From contig JBGPBY010000158.1 of NCBI GenBank assembly GCA_041481485.1, positions 1 through 13,411 on the forward strand: a stretch of DNA of 13,411 bases, read 5' to 3'. The notes below the pieces were generated by a model. That model was not told the DNA's origin. It ran no database searches and was given only the letters and a program-made list of their open reading frames with translations. Position 1 is the first letter of the stretch. Each line of letters opens with the position of its first letter. Of the stretch, positions 1-7,421 are shown in pieces. Source of the DNA: JBGPBY01 sp041481485 (GTDB lineage Bacteria > Acidobacteriota > Terriglobia > 20CM-2-55-15). The translations under genes and the position numbers were made by a program.

Positions 1-3
1 AAA

Positions 4-37
4 TGTTCATTGTTCAATGTTCACTGTTCAATTGTCA
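4..37. repeat. Short tandem repeat, TGTTCAN heptamer
   Basis: Four head-to-tail copies of the heptamer TGTTCAN lie at 4-10, 11-17, 18-24 and 25-31. Only the seventh base varies (T, A, C, A). A degenerate fifth unit, TTGTCA, follows at 32-37. The array starts 3 bases from the window edge, so more copies may lie outside. It is about 125 bp upstream of the first gene. No function can be read from the sequence; it could be a slippage-prone microsatellite or part of a dispersed intergenic repeat. Confidence 0.7.
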
Positions 38-93
38 TGTTTGGGAAAGTCGCGCCTTGATAATTCGGGGCCCGTCCCGGAATTTCGCATTGC

Positions 94-123
94 TTGACCA
101 AACTCCGGCTCACGATGCATTCT
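94..123 (+). promoter_or_regulatory. Weak candidate promoter for the two-gene unit
   Basis: TTGACC at 94-99 resembles a -35 hexamer. After an 18-base spacer, CATTCT at 118-123 is a poor -10 candidate. It is placed plausibly, about 40 bases upstream of the first start codon, but the -10 match is weak and this remains a guess. Confidence 0.2.
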
Positions 124-150
124 GATGGTGCTAAAAACCTAACTCTCTTT

Positions 151-154
151 GGAG
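151..154 (+). promoter_or_regulatory. Shine-Dalgarno site that fixes a GTG start
   Basis: GGAG at 151-154 lies 6 bases before GTG 161. A TTG at 149 opens the same frame but overlaps this motif and has no Shine-Dalgarno sequence of its own. GTG 161 is therefore preferred, and it also puts a Lys/Arg-containing N-terminus directly before the hydrophobic signal segment. Confidence 0.6.
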
Positions 155-160
155 TGTCAC

Positions 161-1129
161 GTGGGAAGGACAAAACTTTCGGCAATTGCGGGCCTATCCA
201 TTGCGGTGATGTGGCACTCCTTCTCGCTCCTGTCTCAATCCCCAACCGGATCCATTAGCGGAACCGTTCGCTTCACCGATGGAACGCCGGTTGCCGGAAT
301 GCGTGTGGCTGTAACGGAAGTTAATCCTGCGGACACTTCAAGGTTCTATGCATCAATAAATACGGACAGCTCGGGAATCTATCGGCTGGACAAACTTCCG
401 CCGGGCTCTTACTACATTAAAGCAACCGGTTGCGACAGATCCTGGCTGGAGTGCCCGATTGACGCTCCGATCTTCGTGTACCACCCGGGCACTGCTTCGA
501 AGGAGTTCGCAACAGTGGTGGTTCTCGCGCCCGCTGTGGAAATTAAGGATGCGAATTTTGAATTCACGATCGACGAGGTGAACTCGTTGCGCGAGAAGTC
601 ATCCGTATTGCAGAAGCAAGCTCAGGAGCTGTGGGGCATCAAGTCCAGTTCGTCGAGCCGCGAAGTTTCAGGGTGGGATTCTTTCGACGCAATGCATGAC
701 GACTTTATAGCTAAGTTTATCGCCACACCCGGCATGGGATCCGGACGCATGGCAGCAGTGAGCATGCGCATGGACCCCAGCAAGCGCATTCGGATTTCAA
801 AAGCCCTGGATGATGGAAGGTCTGCCGGCGTCTGGGCCGTGGCGAGTCTCGATCTTATCGGTATCGCAAAGCATGAAAGTCCGGTCCTGTTCTCGCAGGT
901 GGCACACGGAACCTACAGCCTCAATCCACGCAAGCTCACCGACTTCGAGAACCGCGCACTTTCTGAACTACGACAGGGAAAAGAAACGGCCTACCGCAAG
1001 GACGGTGATGGCATCCTCCTCGTCGGAGCTATCCGCGCCGAAGCGTCTTGTCTGAGCTGTCACGCCAGCGCTCGCGTCGGCGACCTGCTCGGAGCACTCC
1101 GGTACACGCTTCAAGCTCCACGGTCATAG
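161..1129 (+). CDS. Secreted CarboxypepD_reg-like protein with C-terminal CxxCH heme motif
   Basis: The protein has 322 residues from GTG 161. A basic start (GRTK) and a hydrophobic stretch to about residue 25 look like a signal peptide, so it is probably periplasmic. Residues about 28-130 resemble a carboxypeptidase-regulatory-like beta sandwich: a GSISGTV opening, then a DSSGIYRLDKLPPGSYYI segment typical of the family. The second half is mixed helix and strand and ends with C297-L-S-C300-H301, a single c-type heme attachment motif, followed by GDLLGALRYTL close to the C-terminus. This C-terminal arrangement recalls DUF3365/Tll0287-like one-heme sensor domains, but that assignment is from memory of the motif only. 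The next gene starts 3 nt after the stop and is also an exported CarboxypepD_reg protein, so the two are probably co-transcribed. A redox or small-ligand sensing role in the envelope is inference. Confidence 0.8.
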   Translation: MGRTKLSAIAGLSIAVMWHSFSLLSQSPTGSISGTVRFTDGTPVAGMRVAVTEVNPADTSRFYASINTDSSGIYRLDKLPPGSYYIKATGCDRSWLECPIDAPIFVYHPGTASKEFATVVVLAPAVEIKDANFEFTIDEVNSLREKSSVLQKQAQELWGIKSSSSSREVSGWDSFDAMHDDFIAKFIATPGMGSGRMAAVSMRMDPSKRIRISKALDDGRSAGVWAVASLDLIGIAKHESPVLFSQVAHGTYSLNPRKLTDFENRALSELRQGKETAYRKDGDGILLVGAIRAEASCLSCHASARVGDLLGALRYTLQAPRS

Positions 1130-1132
1130 GTC

Positions 1133-2731
1133 ATGCGTCATTTGAAATGGATTGCAGTATTGATTCCTGTGGTGATGTTTCAATCGGCGATTTCCGGACA
1201 ATCCGAAATCCAGCTCGAAGGCGTTGTACTGGAAGCGGTGACGGAACGTCCGATCGGCGGCGTGCTGGTCACTGCAGTTGCAGGTGAGATCAAAAAGGAG
1301 GCGATGACCGACCCTCAAGGCCGCTTTTCGATCGATCTTCCGGGAGCCGAACGTTACCGATTGACGCCTGCGCGCGAAGGAATGGTCGATGCGCGGCCGA
1401 ATCGCTTGCAGACTCCGCACGAAGCCGGGATTTGGGTACAGGTTTCCGGCGGCACGAAAATCCCAGCAGTAACGCTTTACATGCAGCCGGCTGGAGTCAT
1501 CAGCGGCCAGGCGCTCGACGCGGACGGCAAAGCGTATCCGGGGACTCGCGGCTCGGTGAGCCCGATGCGGTACACGTATGACGACAACGGTAAAAAAATT
1601 CTGAGATTGGTTCCGGGGCTCCGCTATGGGAATTCGCCCAACGGACGAATGGATGAGAAGGGGAACTATCGACTCTACGGACTTCAACCCGGGGACTATT
1701 ACATTTCAGCCAGTGGCGGCAGCAACGCGAGTATGTTTTACCCGAACACACCGGACGAAGCTTCGGCAACGCTCATTCATGTCGATGCGGGTCAGGAAGT
1801 AAATTTGCCGCTGATCACTTTGCCGGCGGCAAAAACGATTCCGGTACACTTCCATGTCACCGACTCCGATGGGAAGCCGATCGCTAATTCCGGGGACCTG
1901 CGCGCGCTGGAGTTCCATTTTCCGCAAGGCCGTGTGCTCTTGAGCGGGGATTCCCTTTCCCTGTTCGCTCCACCGAATCCGATTCCGTTGCCGTTTGATC
2001 GAACGATTTCATTCCCACCGGGCCAGTATGATTTTCTCGTTGGACTCGTCAACGGATCGAATGTGTATTACACATCGCTGCAACTCAATGTCAGCATCGA
2101 AAGCGATCAAGATTTACATCTGTCGCCGGGACTTCGAGTGACGGGGAACATCAAAGTCCAGGACGATCAGGGACGAAGCAAAGAAGCACCCGGCTTGTAC
2201 TGTAAGCTCAGCACCGATGCCCGCTATGTTCAGTCTCCGAGCGCTTCTTCTGCGTTGAAGGGTTGTCTCGGTTCGTCATTCTCACCAGGCCTGTATCGAT
2301 TGGATTTGGGGGGAATGCCAGCGGATGCATATGTTGCCTCTGCAGAATCCGGCGGCAAGGACATTCTTGCCGATGGCCTTTCCCTGACGGCCGACGCCGA
2401 CCTTCAGATTGTCGTCAAGACGGGAGGGGCTGGGTTGAATGGAAGCGTGAAGAATTCCGCAGGAGAACGGATCACAAACGCGATCGTCGCTTTGGTTCCC
2501 GATGCGCCGCTTCGAGGAGCGGGCGTTTTCTATCGATCCGTCGTCAGTGACGTGAACGGCAGCTATCAACTGCGCGGAATCGCGCCTGGCTCCTATCATC
2601 TCTTTGCCTGGAGCGAACTCGAAGGGGCTGCCTACCGGAATGCAGAGTTCATGAAGGATTTCAATGACAGGGGCCTTCCCGTTCAGATTCAGGGGGCAAA
2701 TGCCTCTCTCGACGTAACTGTCCTCAACTGA
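1133..2731 (+). CDS. Exported carboxypeptidase-regulatory-like domain protein
   Basis: The protein has 532 residues. Residues 1-23 form a signal peptide (MRHLK, then a hydrophobic stretch ending near SAISGQ). CarboxypepD_reg-like segments are visible at about 25-90 (LEGVVLEAVTERPIGGVLV), about 121-195 (GVISGQALDADGK, with GNYRLYGLQPGDYYIS) and about 431-510 (GLNGSVKNSAGERITNAIV, with GSYQLRGIAPGSYHLFAW). The middle, about 210-420, is beta-rich and may hold one or two further degenerate copies. No catalytic residues are evident; such domains usually act as structural or carbohydrate/protein-binding modules outside the cytoplasm. The ATG is 3 nt after the preceding stop with no good Shine-Dalgarno sequence, which suggests translational coupling. 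Proteins of this build are abundant in Acidobacteriota. The substrate or partner is unknown. Confidence 0.85.
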   Translation: MRHLKWIAVLIPVVMFQSAISGQSEIQLEGVVLEAVTERPIGGVLVTAVAGEIKKEAMTDPQGRFSIDLPGAERYRLTPAREGMVDARPNRLQTPHEAGIWVQVSGGTKIPAVTLYMQPAGVISGQALDADGKAYPGTRGSVSPMRYTYDDNGKKILRLVPGLRYGNSPNGRMDEKGNYRLYGLQPGDYYISASGGSNASMFYPNTPDEASATLIHVDAGQEVNLPLITLPAAKTIPVHFHVTDSDGKPIANSGDLRALEFHFPQGRVLLSGDSLSLFAPPNPIPLPFDRTISFPPGQYDFLVGLVNGSNVYYTSLQLNVSIESDQDLHLSPGLRVTGNIKVQDDQGRSKEAPGLYCKLSTDARYVQSPSASSALKGCLGSSFSPGLYRLDLGGMPADAYVASAESGGKDILADGLSLTADADLQIVVKTGGAGLNGSVKNSAGERITNAIVALVPDAPLRGAGVFYRSVVSDVNGSYQLRGIAPGSYHLFAWSELEGAAYRNAEFMKDFNDRGLPVQIQGANASLDVTVLN

Positions 2732-2816
2732 AATTGCCAAACGAATCGATTCCATTTTGGAGCCGCGTTGGTGGCAGTTCATTAGTCAGCGTTGCTCCCA
2801 TCATCCTGCCTCTAGC

Positions 2817-3053
2817 CGACCGCGGACCGCATGGCAAGCCGCGTTCTCAGCCGCGTTAGCGGCGGCAGGTCCGTTAGCCACCGGCGTCAGCCGGTGGGAT
2901 AGCAATCCACGAAGAATAGAGTGCCGTAAGGCACGACAGATCCAGCAATTTTCTTGATCTGTCGCCGCTACGCGGCTTATTTGGTTTTTGAGTCAAATTC
3001 CACCGGCTTACGCCGGTGGCTAAGGGATCAGCCGCGGCTACGCGGCTGGGAAC
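2817..3053. repeat. Composite hairpin-rich dispersed repeat (two inverted copies)
   Basis: This holds nearly everything in the gap between 2731 and 3061. Seven hairpins follow one another: GCCGC/GCGGC at 2850-2863, CCACCGGC/GCCGGTGG at 2878-2897, GTGCC/GGCAC at 2921-2934, GACAGATC/GATCTGTC at 2935-2963, GCCGC/GCGGC at 2964-2976, CCACCGGC/GCCGGTGG at 3000-3019 and CAGCCGCG/CGCGGCTG at 3029-3048. Loops are mostly 3-4 nt. The block 2843-2899 and the block 3000-3053 are inverted copies of the same unit. The left copy also matches the right edge of the window. The repeat ends about 8 bases beyond the stop codon of the minus-strand kinase gene and about 85 bases beyond the plus-strand gene at 2731, so it could act as a two-way transcript end. 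It resembles REP/BIME-type elements; short open frames inside it are not credible genes. Bases 2732-2816 show nothing recognisable. Confidence 0.8.
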
Positions 3054-3060
3054 ATCTCCC

Positions 3061-5742
3061 TCAGTCGTCGTGGTTTGTCTTCGGCAATGCCGCGACGATG
3101 CGGAAGCCCACCTGATCGCTGTGATCGCCGGCACCGCGGCTGGCGCGGCGGGAAGACAAGATTTCCTCTTCGTTGTCGGCCCAGCTGCCGCCCTTCACGG
3201 TGCGTTTCGATCCACTGGCCGGCCCAGCGGGATTGCGAATGGGCGAAGTTGCATAGTAGTCCCTGGAGTAATAGTCCAGGACCCACTCGGCAACATTGCC
3301 ATTCATGTTGTACAGGCCGAACTTGTTCGGAGGAAACGCATCCTTCGAAACGACAGCCATTTCTCCGCGCGGAGTGTTGGCTTTGTAGCGCGCCATGCTT
3401 TTGGAATCGAGAGTACCCCAGGCAAACGGGGAGTCCTCTTTTCCGGCCATGGCGGCATATTCCCACTCGGCTTCGGTTGGCAGCCGGATGATCGCGTCGA
3501 ATTTTTTGCTAGCCCACGCGCAAAAAGCCAGTGCGTCTTCGTAGCTCACATTGAGGACCGGCAGATCCGGATAGTTCCGGAGATAGTCTTTTGCAAACCC
3601 GGGATCCTTCGGGCGTGGATAGCTCGAGGCATCGAGAAACGCCAGATACTGCTGATTGGTAATTTCCGTCCGGCTCATGTTGAACGCATCGAGCTTTACC
3701 TGATGCCGGGGCCTTTCGTCCTTCGGGCCGTTATCGCTTCCCATCATGAAAACGCCGGCGGGGATCGAAGCCGTGTCAATCAGCGTCGTCCAACCGGGTC
3801 GCCGATTGGGTGAGGGCGGCGCCGGCGTTGCGGCAACTTCCGGGGCCACGGGCGGCTTCACCGGATTATCCGGAATGGCTCGCCGTTTATCCACAGGTAC
3901 GGAAACCACTGCCTTTGCCTGTTGCAGCGGAACTGGGGCTGCAGGTGCCTGCGCCTGCGGTTCATCTATTATTTCAGCCGGAGGCGCAGGTGGCGTCGGG
4001 GCTGGGGGTTCCACACTCACAACCTCAGGGCTTGCCTGAACGACCGGCGGATTGGTGCCTGCGCGGCTCAGAATCACGATTACAGCAACGATTACAATCG
4101 TCACCAGCGCAAGGGCACTTCTGGCGACCTTCTTTTCTTTCAGTGTGCCAATCCAATTCTTTTCATGCCCGGCCATGGCATCGTTTGTCTGAGACTCGTT
4201 CGCTGCGCCAGGAACTGAATTCGCAGGATCTGCACAGAGAGCCGCACGAAGTTCCTCGACAGATTGAAACCGTTTCGCAGGATCTTTTTCCAGGCAGCGG
4301 ACAATTGCACGAGCGATGTGTTCTGGAATCGGATGTTCAACAGGACTGCCGCCGGGAACAACTTCGTATTGCTGTTTAAGTGCATGCACCAGCGGCGTGC
4401 TGCCCGCAAAAATCGCTGTGCCGGTGAAGACCTCATACAGAACCAGGCCCAGAGAATAAATGTCGGCCCGTTGATCGATGTGCCTGCCTTTCGCCTGCTC
4501 GGGTGCCATATATGACGGAGTTCCCGCAGCCGCGATGGAACGCTCATCGACAACGTGTGCCAAACCGAAATCCATGAGCTTGACGTCTCCGCGTTCGTCA
4601 ATCATCAGATTCTGCGGCTTGACGTCACGATGGACGATGCCCTGCGTGTGAACTTCGTGAAGCGCATCGCATATTTCCAGAGCGATCTTGATTCCGTTGC
4701 GTGTGGTCAATGCATCGAATCGGTCCAGCACACGCCGCAATGTTTCACCCTGAACAAATTCCATGGAAATGAACGCGGTTTCATCGGTGCGCGTGAAATC
4801 GTAAATACGGCACACGTTCTTATGTGTGATTTTGCGGGCGACGCGAATCTCGTTTCGGAACAATTCCATGAGCGGTGTGCTGTCGGCAATTTCCGGATTC
4901 AGAACTTTGAGAGCTACGGTTTCACCCATCTCCCGGTCCCGCGCCTTGTAAACGACGCCCGATCCACCGGCGCCCAGGCGGCCAATGACTTCGTATCGTT
5001 CGGTCAGTGATGGCGGCAATGCCACCTTCGCTGCGTCGGCTTCGAGTTCGGAAATACTGGGCGTCTTTCGTACGAATTCCTCGAGCCGTGCGCCGTGGGA
5101 ACTTTTCTCTCGCTGCTTCGCCAGAGATGCCAGGCTGGCCAGCAGAGTCTCGTATGTCTCGGCGTCGGACCAAATCACTTCGAACAGTTCTTCGGTGTCG
5201 GCTTTGCCGTCCAGATTCACGCTGCCAATGGTTTTGAAAGTGATGTCGGCGTCCGTTAACGACTCGGTCACCGATCGAGAGATCAGAATTTGCGCCGCTC
5301 CGCTGCGCTTGGTGATTCTGGCCGCGACGTTGACGACATCGCCAAACAAATCGTTAGCCCGGCGGAAACCAAAGCCGGCATTGATACCGATTCGGATCAG
5401 CAGCCGTTCTTCCCGGGTCTGATTCTGGTTGTGCTCATGCAGCCGCCGCTGGATCGCGATGGCAGCCTGAACCGCAGACAGTGGATTGGCGAACTCCGCC
5501 ATGACGGAATCTCCAATCGTCTTGACTACGTTTCCCTTGAATTCCTCAACGGCTCCCATGACCAGACTGTCATGGCGGTACAAAAGAAGCAGGCCTGCGG
5601 TATCGCCGAAACGATCGAAGTACGTCGTTGAACCAACGATATCCGTAAACAGGACGGTTTGACTCGTTTTGAAACGCTGCAGTTCTGCGTCAATCTCGGA
5701 ACGGGCCTGCAGGAGTTGGTCGATATCTTCCCTGATCTCCAT
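3061..5742 (-). CDS. Adenylate cyclase / Ser-Thr protein kinase / FGE-sulfatase-like fusion
   Basis: The protein has 893 residues. AAGGA 8 bases before the ATG supports this start. A short helical leader (3-26) precedes a class III nucleotidyl cyclase domain (about 28-192). It has metal aspartates D34 (FTDIVGST) and D78 (KTIGDSVMAEF), adenine-selecting K74 and D131, and transition-state N138 and R142, so the cyclase should be active and ATP-specific. A kinase domain spans about 250-503: G257xGxxG262, K279, E298, H371-R-D373, N378, D391-F-G, and A413-P-E. It is therefore a complete RD-type Hanks kinase. One membrane helix (541-559) is preceded by basic residues, and a Pro/Ala-rich linker (564-648) follows. 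An FGE-sulfatase/SUMF1-like domain (651-884) has PTEAEWEYA, NGNVAEW and KGGSW. It should lie in the periplasm, with both catalytic domains in the cytoplasm. The KGGSW segment lacks the cysteines of true formylglycine-generating enzymes, so sensing or binding is more likely. Kinase-FGE fusions exist (for example chlamydial Pkn1). The three-part build is the odd feature. It may be co-transcribed with the HD-GYP gene upstream. Confidence 0.95.
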   Translation of the reverse strand: MEIREDIDQLLQARSEIDAELQRFKTSQTVLFTDIVGSTTYFDRFGDTAGLLLLYRHDSLVMGAVEEFKGNVVKTIGDSVMAEFANPLSAVQAAIAIQRRLHEHNQNQTREERLLIRIGINAGFGFRRANDLFGDVVNVAARITKRSGAAQILISRSVTESLTDADITFKTIGSVNLDGKADTEELFEVIWSDAETYETLLASLASLAKQREKSSHGARLEEFVRKTPSISELEADAAKVALPPSLTERYEVIGRLGAGGSGVVYKARDREMGETVALKVLNPEIADSTPLMELFRNEIRVARKITHKNVCRIYDFTRTDETAFISMEFVQGETLRRVLDRFDALTTRNGIKIALEICDALHEVHTQGIVHRDVKPQNLMIDERGDVKLMDFGLAHVVDERSIAAAGTPSYMAPEQAKGRHIDQRADIYSLGLVLYEVFTGTAIFAGSTPLVHALKQQYEVVPGGSPVEHPIPEHIARAIVRCLEKDPAKRFQSVEELRAALCADPANSVPGAANESQTNDAMAGHEKNWIGTLKEKKVARSALALVTIVIVAVIVILSRAGTNPPVVQASPEVVSVEPPAPTPPAPPAEIIDEPQAQAPAAPVPLQQAKAVVSVPVDKRRAIPDNPVKPPVAPEVAATPAPPSPNRRPGWTTLIDTASIPAGVFMMGSDNGPKDERPRHQVKLDAFNMSRTEITNQQYLAFLDASSYPRPKDPGFAKDYLRNYPDLPVLNVSYEDALAFCAWASKKFDAIIRLPTEAEWEYAAMAGKEDSPFAWGTLDSKSMARYKANTPRGEMAVVSKDAFPPNKFGLYNMNGNVAEWVLDYYSRDYYATSPIRNPAGPASGSKRTVKGGSWADNEEEILSSRRASRGAGDHSDQVGFRIVAALPKTNHDD

Positions 5743-5743
5743 A

Positions 5744-5760
5744 TTCTCAATCCTTGAGAA
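5744..5760 (-). promoter_or_regulatory. Inverted repeat over the kinase-fusion ribosome binding site
   Basis: TTCTCAA and TTGAGAA form a perfect 7-bp inverted repeat separated by 3 bases, ending one base before the ATG of the cyclase-kinase gene. On the minus strand its loop and adjoining stem bases carry the AAGGA Shine-Dalgarno motif. As RNA this could partly mask ribosome access; as DNA it could be an operator. A 7-bp AT-rich stem with a 3-base loop is modest, so either role is inference. Confidence 0.4.
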
Positions 5761-5861
5761 TGCGCCTCATAGGTTCCACAAGTTGAGCTGAGAAGGCGCG
5801 AATTCAACTGTTATAGGATGAGGACATCCCAAAGCCAAGGACTTAAATGTACAAATTTGTA

Positions 5862-7343
5862 TTAACGGGCAAGAGCTTCCAGGTGGGCAAAATCTCCGTC
5901 GGGGTTGAAAAGCTTTGCCCTTAGAAAGACTTCAAAATAATTCCGGTCCAGCTTTCCAGCTCTGACTTCCGTTTCAATGATTTCGAGTGCAGTCTCGGAC
6001 GGCATCGAGGGTTTGTAGGGCCTGTCATTGGCGATCAGGGCATCGTAAATGTCGCAAATCGTCATGATACGGGTTTGAGGCAGGATGGATTCCCTGGTAA
6101 TTCGATTGGGGTACCCGGACCCATCGAGGTGCTCATGATGCCGATAAGCGATTTCCGGCACCTGTTCCAGTCCCTTGCTCCAGGGAATCATTTTGAGAAT
6201 CTCATACGTCTTGTTCACGTGACTTTCAATCTCGATGCGTTCGGACTCCGACAGGGAACCGATGGGTATGCAAAGCTTCTGGCATTCATCCTCGGTAAGT
6301 GCCGTAATCAGTTCTCCAGTATCGAGAAACACGGAAAGAGACCGCAAATCCTTCACGAGACCCGATGTTGCCCGGTTCAGAACGGAAGGTTCGTTGGCTT
6401 CCAGTACGCGCAGCCAGGCATCATCGAGCTGCTGAATGGCTTCTGTGCAGTCCTTCCTGCCTTCGTGCTCCAGCACAAGCAGTTGTGTACGCATGAGTCG
6501 CAGGCGCAGTGCCACGGTTTCGAGTTCGTGGGGATGAAGTTTCTTTTCCTTTTGCAGGACGCCTTCTCTGACGCCGATCTTACCGACATCATGGAGCATG
6601 GCGGCGAACCGCAATTCGCGCAGCTGAGTGAAATTGAAAGAGACGTTCCGCAATGGCCCCCAATCCGTACGATTGACGGCCTCGGCCAGTCCGATGGAAT
6701 AGTTGGAAACGCGCAGGCTGTGACCGGACGTCGATGGATCGCGTGCTTCGATTGCCGTTATGCAGGCGTTGACAATGCCTTCCATCAGCCGTTCCTGCTC
6801 GTCGAGCAGCAGGCTGTTTTCAATGGCAAGCGCAGCCTGCTCCGAAATAATCGAGAAGAGACGCTCGTCCTTTTCATCAAATTCCGGAAGGGGCGAGAAA
6901 TCGTGGGGATCGAATGCAGAGCCATCACGCGGAAGCTTGTTGATCAGTTGCACGACGCCGACCAGATCGCCGCGGGGAGTGACGAGAGGGCCGGAAAACA
7001 TATTCCTGGTGACGTAATTCAGTGTCTCGCCGACAGCGCGTGCTGACTGATTGTCCGTTGTTGCTTCATTGAGGAGCATCGGCTTCCGGAAAACTGCCGT
7101 TTTGCCCACAATGCTGGTGTCGTCGATTTCAAATTTCAAATGACGAAGAGGCTCCGGGACACCACGAACGCGAATGCTGCGCGTGATCATGGCCTCAAAC
7201 GTCAGGATCGGGTCGCCGCTGGAGTTTTTCCTTACGGTGTAGACCGATCCCGCGTCGCAACCGACGAGATCCAGGAATGACCCCAGCGTCGTGTCGAGAA
7301 TCTTCTGGAGGTTGTTCAGCGTCTCGGCGGACATCGCTTGCAT
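5862..7343 (-). CDS. GAF domain HD-GYP phosphohydrolase (cyclic-dinucleotide phosphodiesterase family)
   Basis: The protein has 493 residues and no membrane segment, so it is cytosolic. A GAF domain covers about 16-180 (GCDAGSVYT, then LVTPRGDLVGVVQLINK). A connecting helix leads to an HD-GYP domain: H208 in SGHSLRV, H251-D252 with K255 in the HDVGKIG motif, H375 in ESHV, H402-H-E-H-L-D407-G-S-G-Y411-P412 and D431 in CDIYDA, then RPYK. All the main metal ligands and the GYP motif are present, so hydrolysis of c-di-GMP or a related dinucleotide is plausible. Unusually, about 95 extra helical residues (about 270-365) separate the HDVGKIG segment from the next histidine, which normally lie about 30 residues apart. 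The start is uncertain: ATG 7343 and ATG 7334 are both possible and neither has a clear Shine-Dalgarno sequence. The cyclase-kinase gene follows on the same strand after a 119-base gap; a shared transcript is possible but not shown. Confidence 0.92.
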   Translation of the reverse strand: MQAMSAETLNNLQKILDTTLGSFLDLVGCDAGSVYTVRKNSSGDPILTFEAMITRSIRVRGVPEPLRHLKFEIDDTSIVGKTAVFRKPMLLNEATTDNQSARAVGETLNYVTRNMFSGPLVTPRGDLVGVVQLINKLPRDGSAFDPHDFSPLPEFDEKDERLFSIISEQAALAIENSLLLDEQERLMEGIVNACITAIEARDPSTSGHSLRVSNYSIGLAEAVNRTDWGPLRNVSFNFTQLRELRFAAMLHDVGKIGVREGVLQKEKKLHPHELETVALRLRLMRTQLLVLEHEGRKDCTEAIQQLDDAWLRVLEANEPSVLNRATSGLVKDLRSLSVFLDTGELITALTEDECQKLCIPIGSLSESERIEIESHVNKTYEILKMIPWSKGLEQVPEIAYRHHEHLDGSGYPNRITRESILPQTRIMTICDIYDALIANDRPYKPSMPSETALEIIETEVRAGKLDRNYFEVFLRAKLFNPDGDFAHLEALAR

Positions 7344-7421
7344 TATCGGGTTGTGTCATGGATTCGCAACGAAGTTATTCGCGGCCTCTGAAGTCCTTGA
7401 AGATGCGTAGGTGCGGTGTAT

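Noticed and set aside
2874..3134. Short minus-strand frame across the hairpin repeat
   Set aside because: It is formed by the repeat sequence and the out-of-frame end of the kinase fusion gene, with no protein-like composition.
3016..3813. Plus-strand open frame of 265 codons antisense to the FGE domain
   Set aside because: It lies wholly within the opposite-strand fusion gene except for its repeat-derived first bases, has no recognisable motif or ribosome binding site, and the minus-strand frame has clear domain motifs.
5850..5861. Perfect 12-base palindrome TACAAATTTGTA just after the HD-GYP stop
   Set aside because: It is short, AT-rich and lacks any second element; such palindromes are easily found by chance, so no operator is claimed.
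6075..7046. Plus-strand open frame of 323 codons antisense to the GAF-HD-GYP gene
   Set aside because: It mirrors the HD-GYP coding frame; its translation shows no domain, while the opposite strand carries all HD-GYP motifs.
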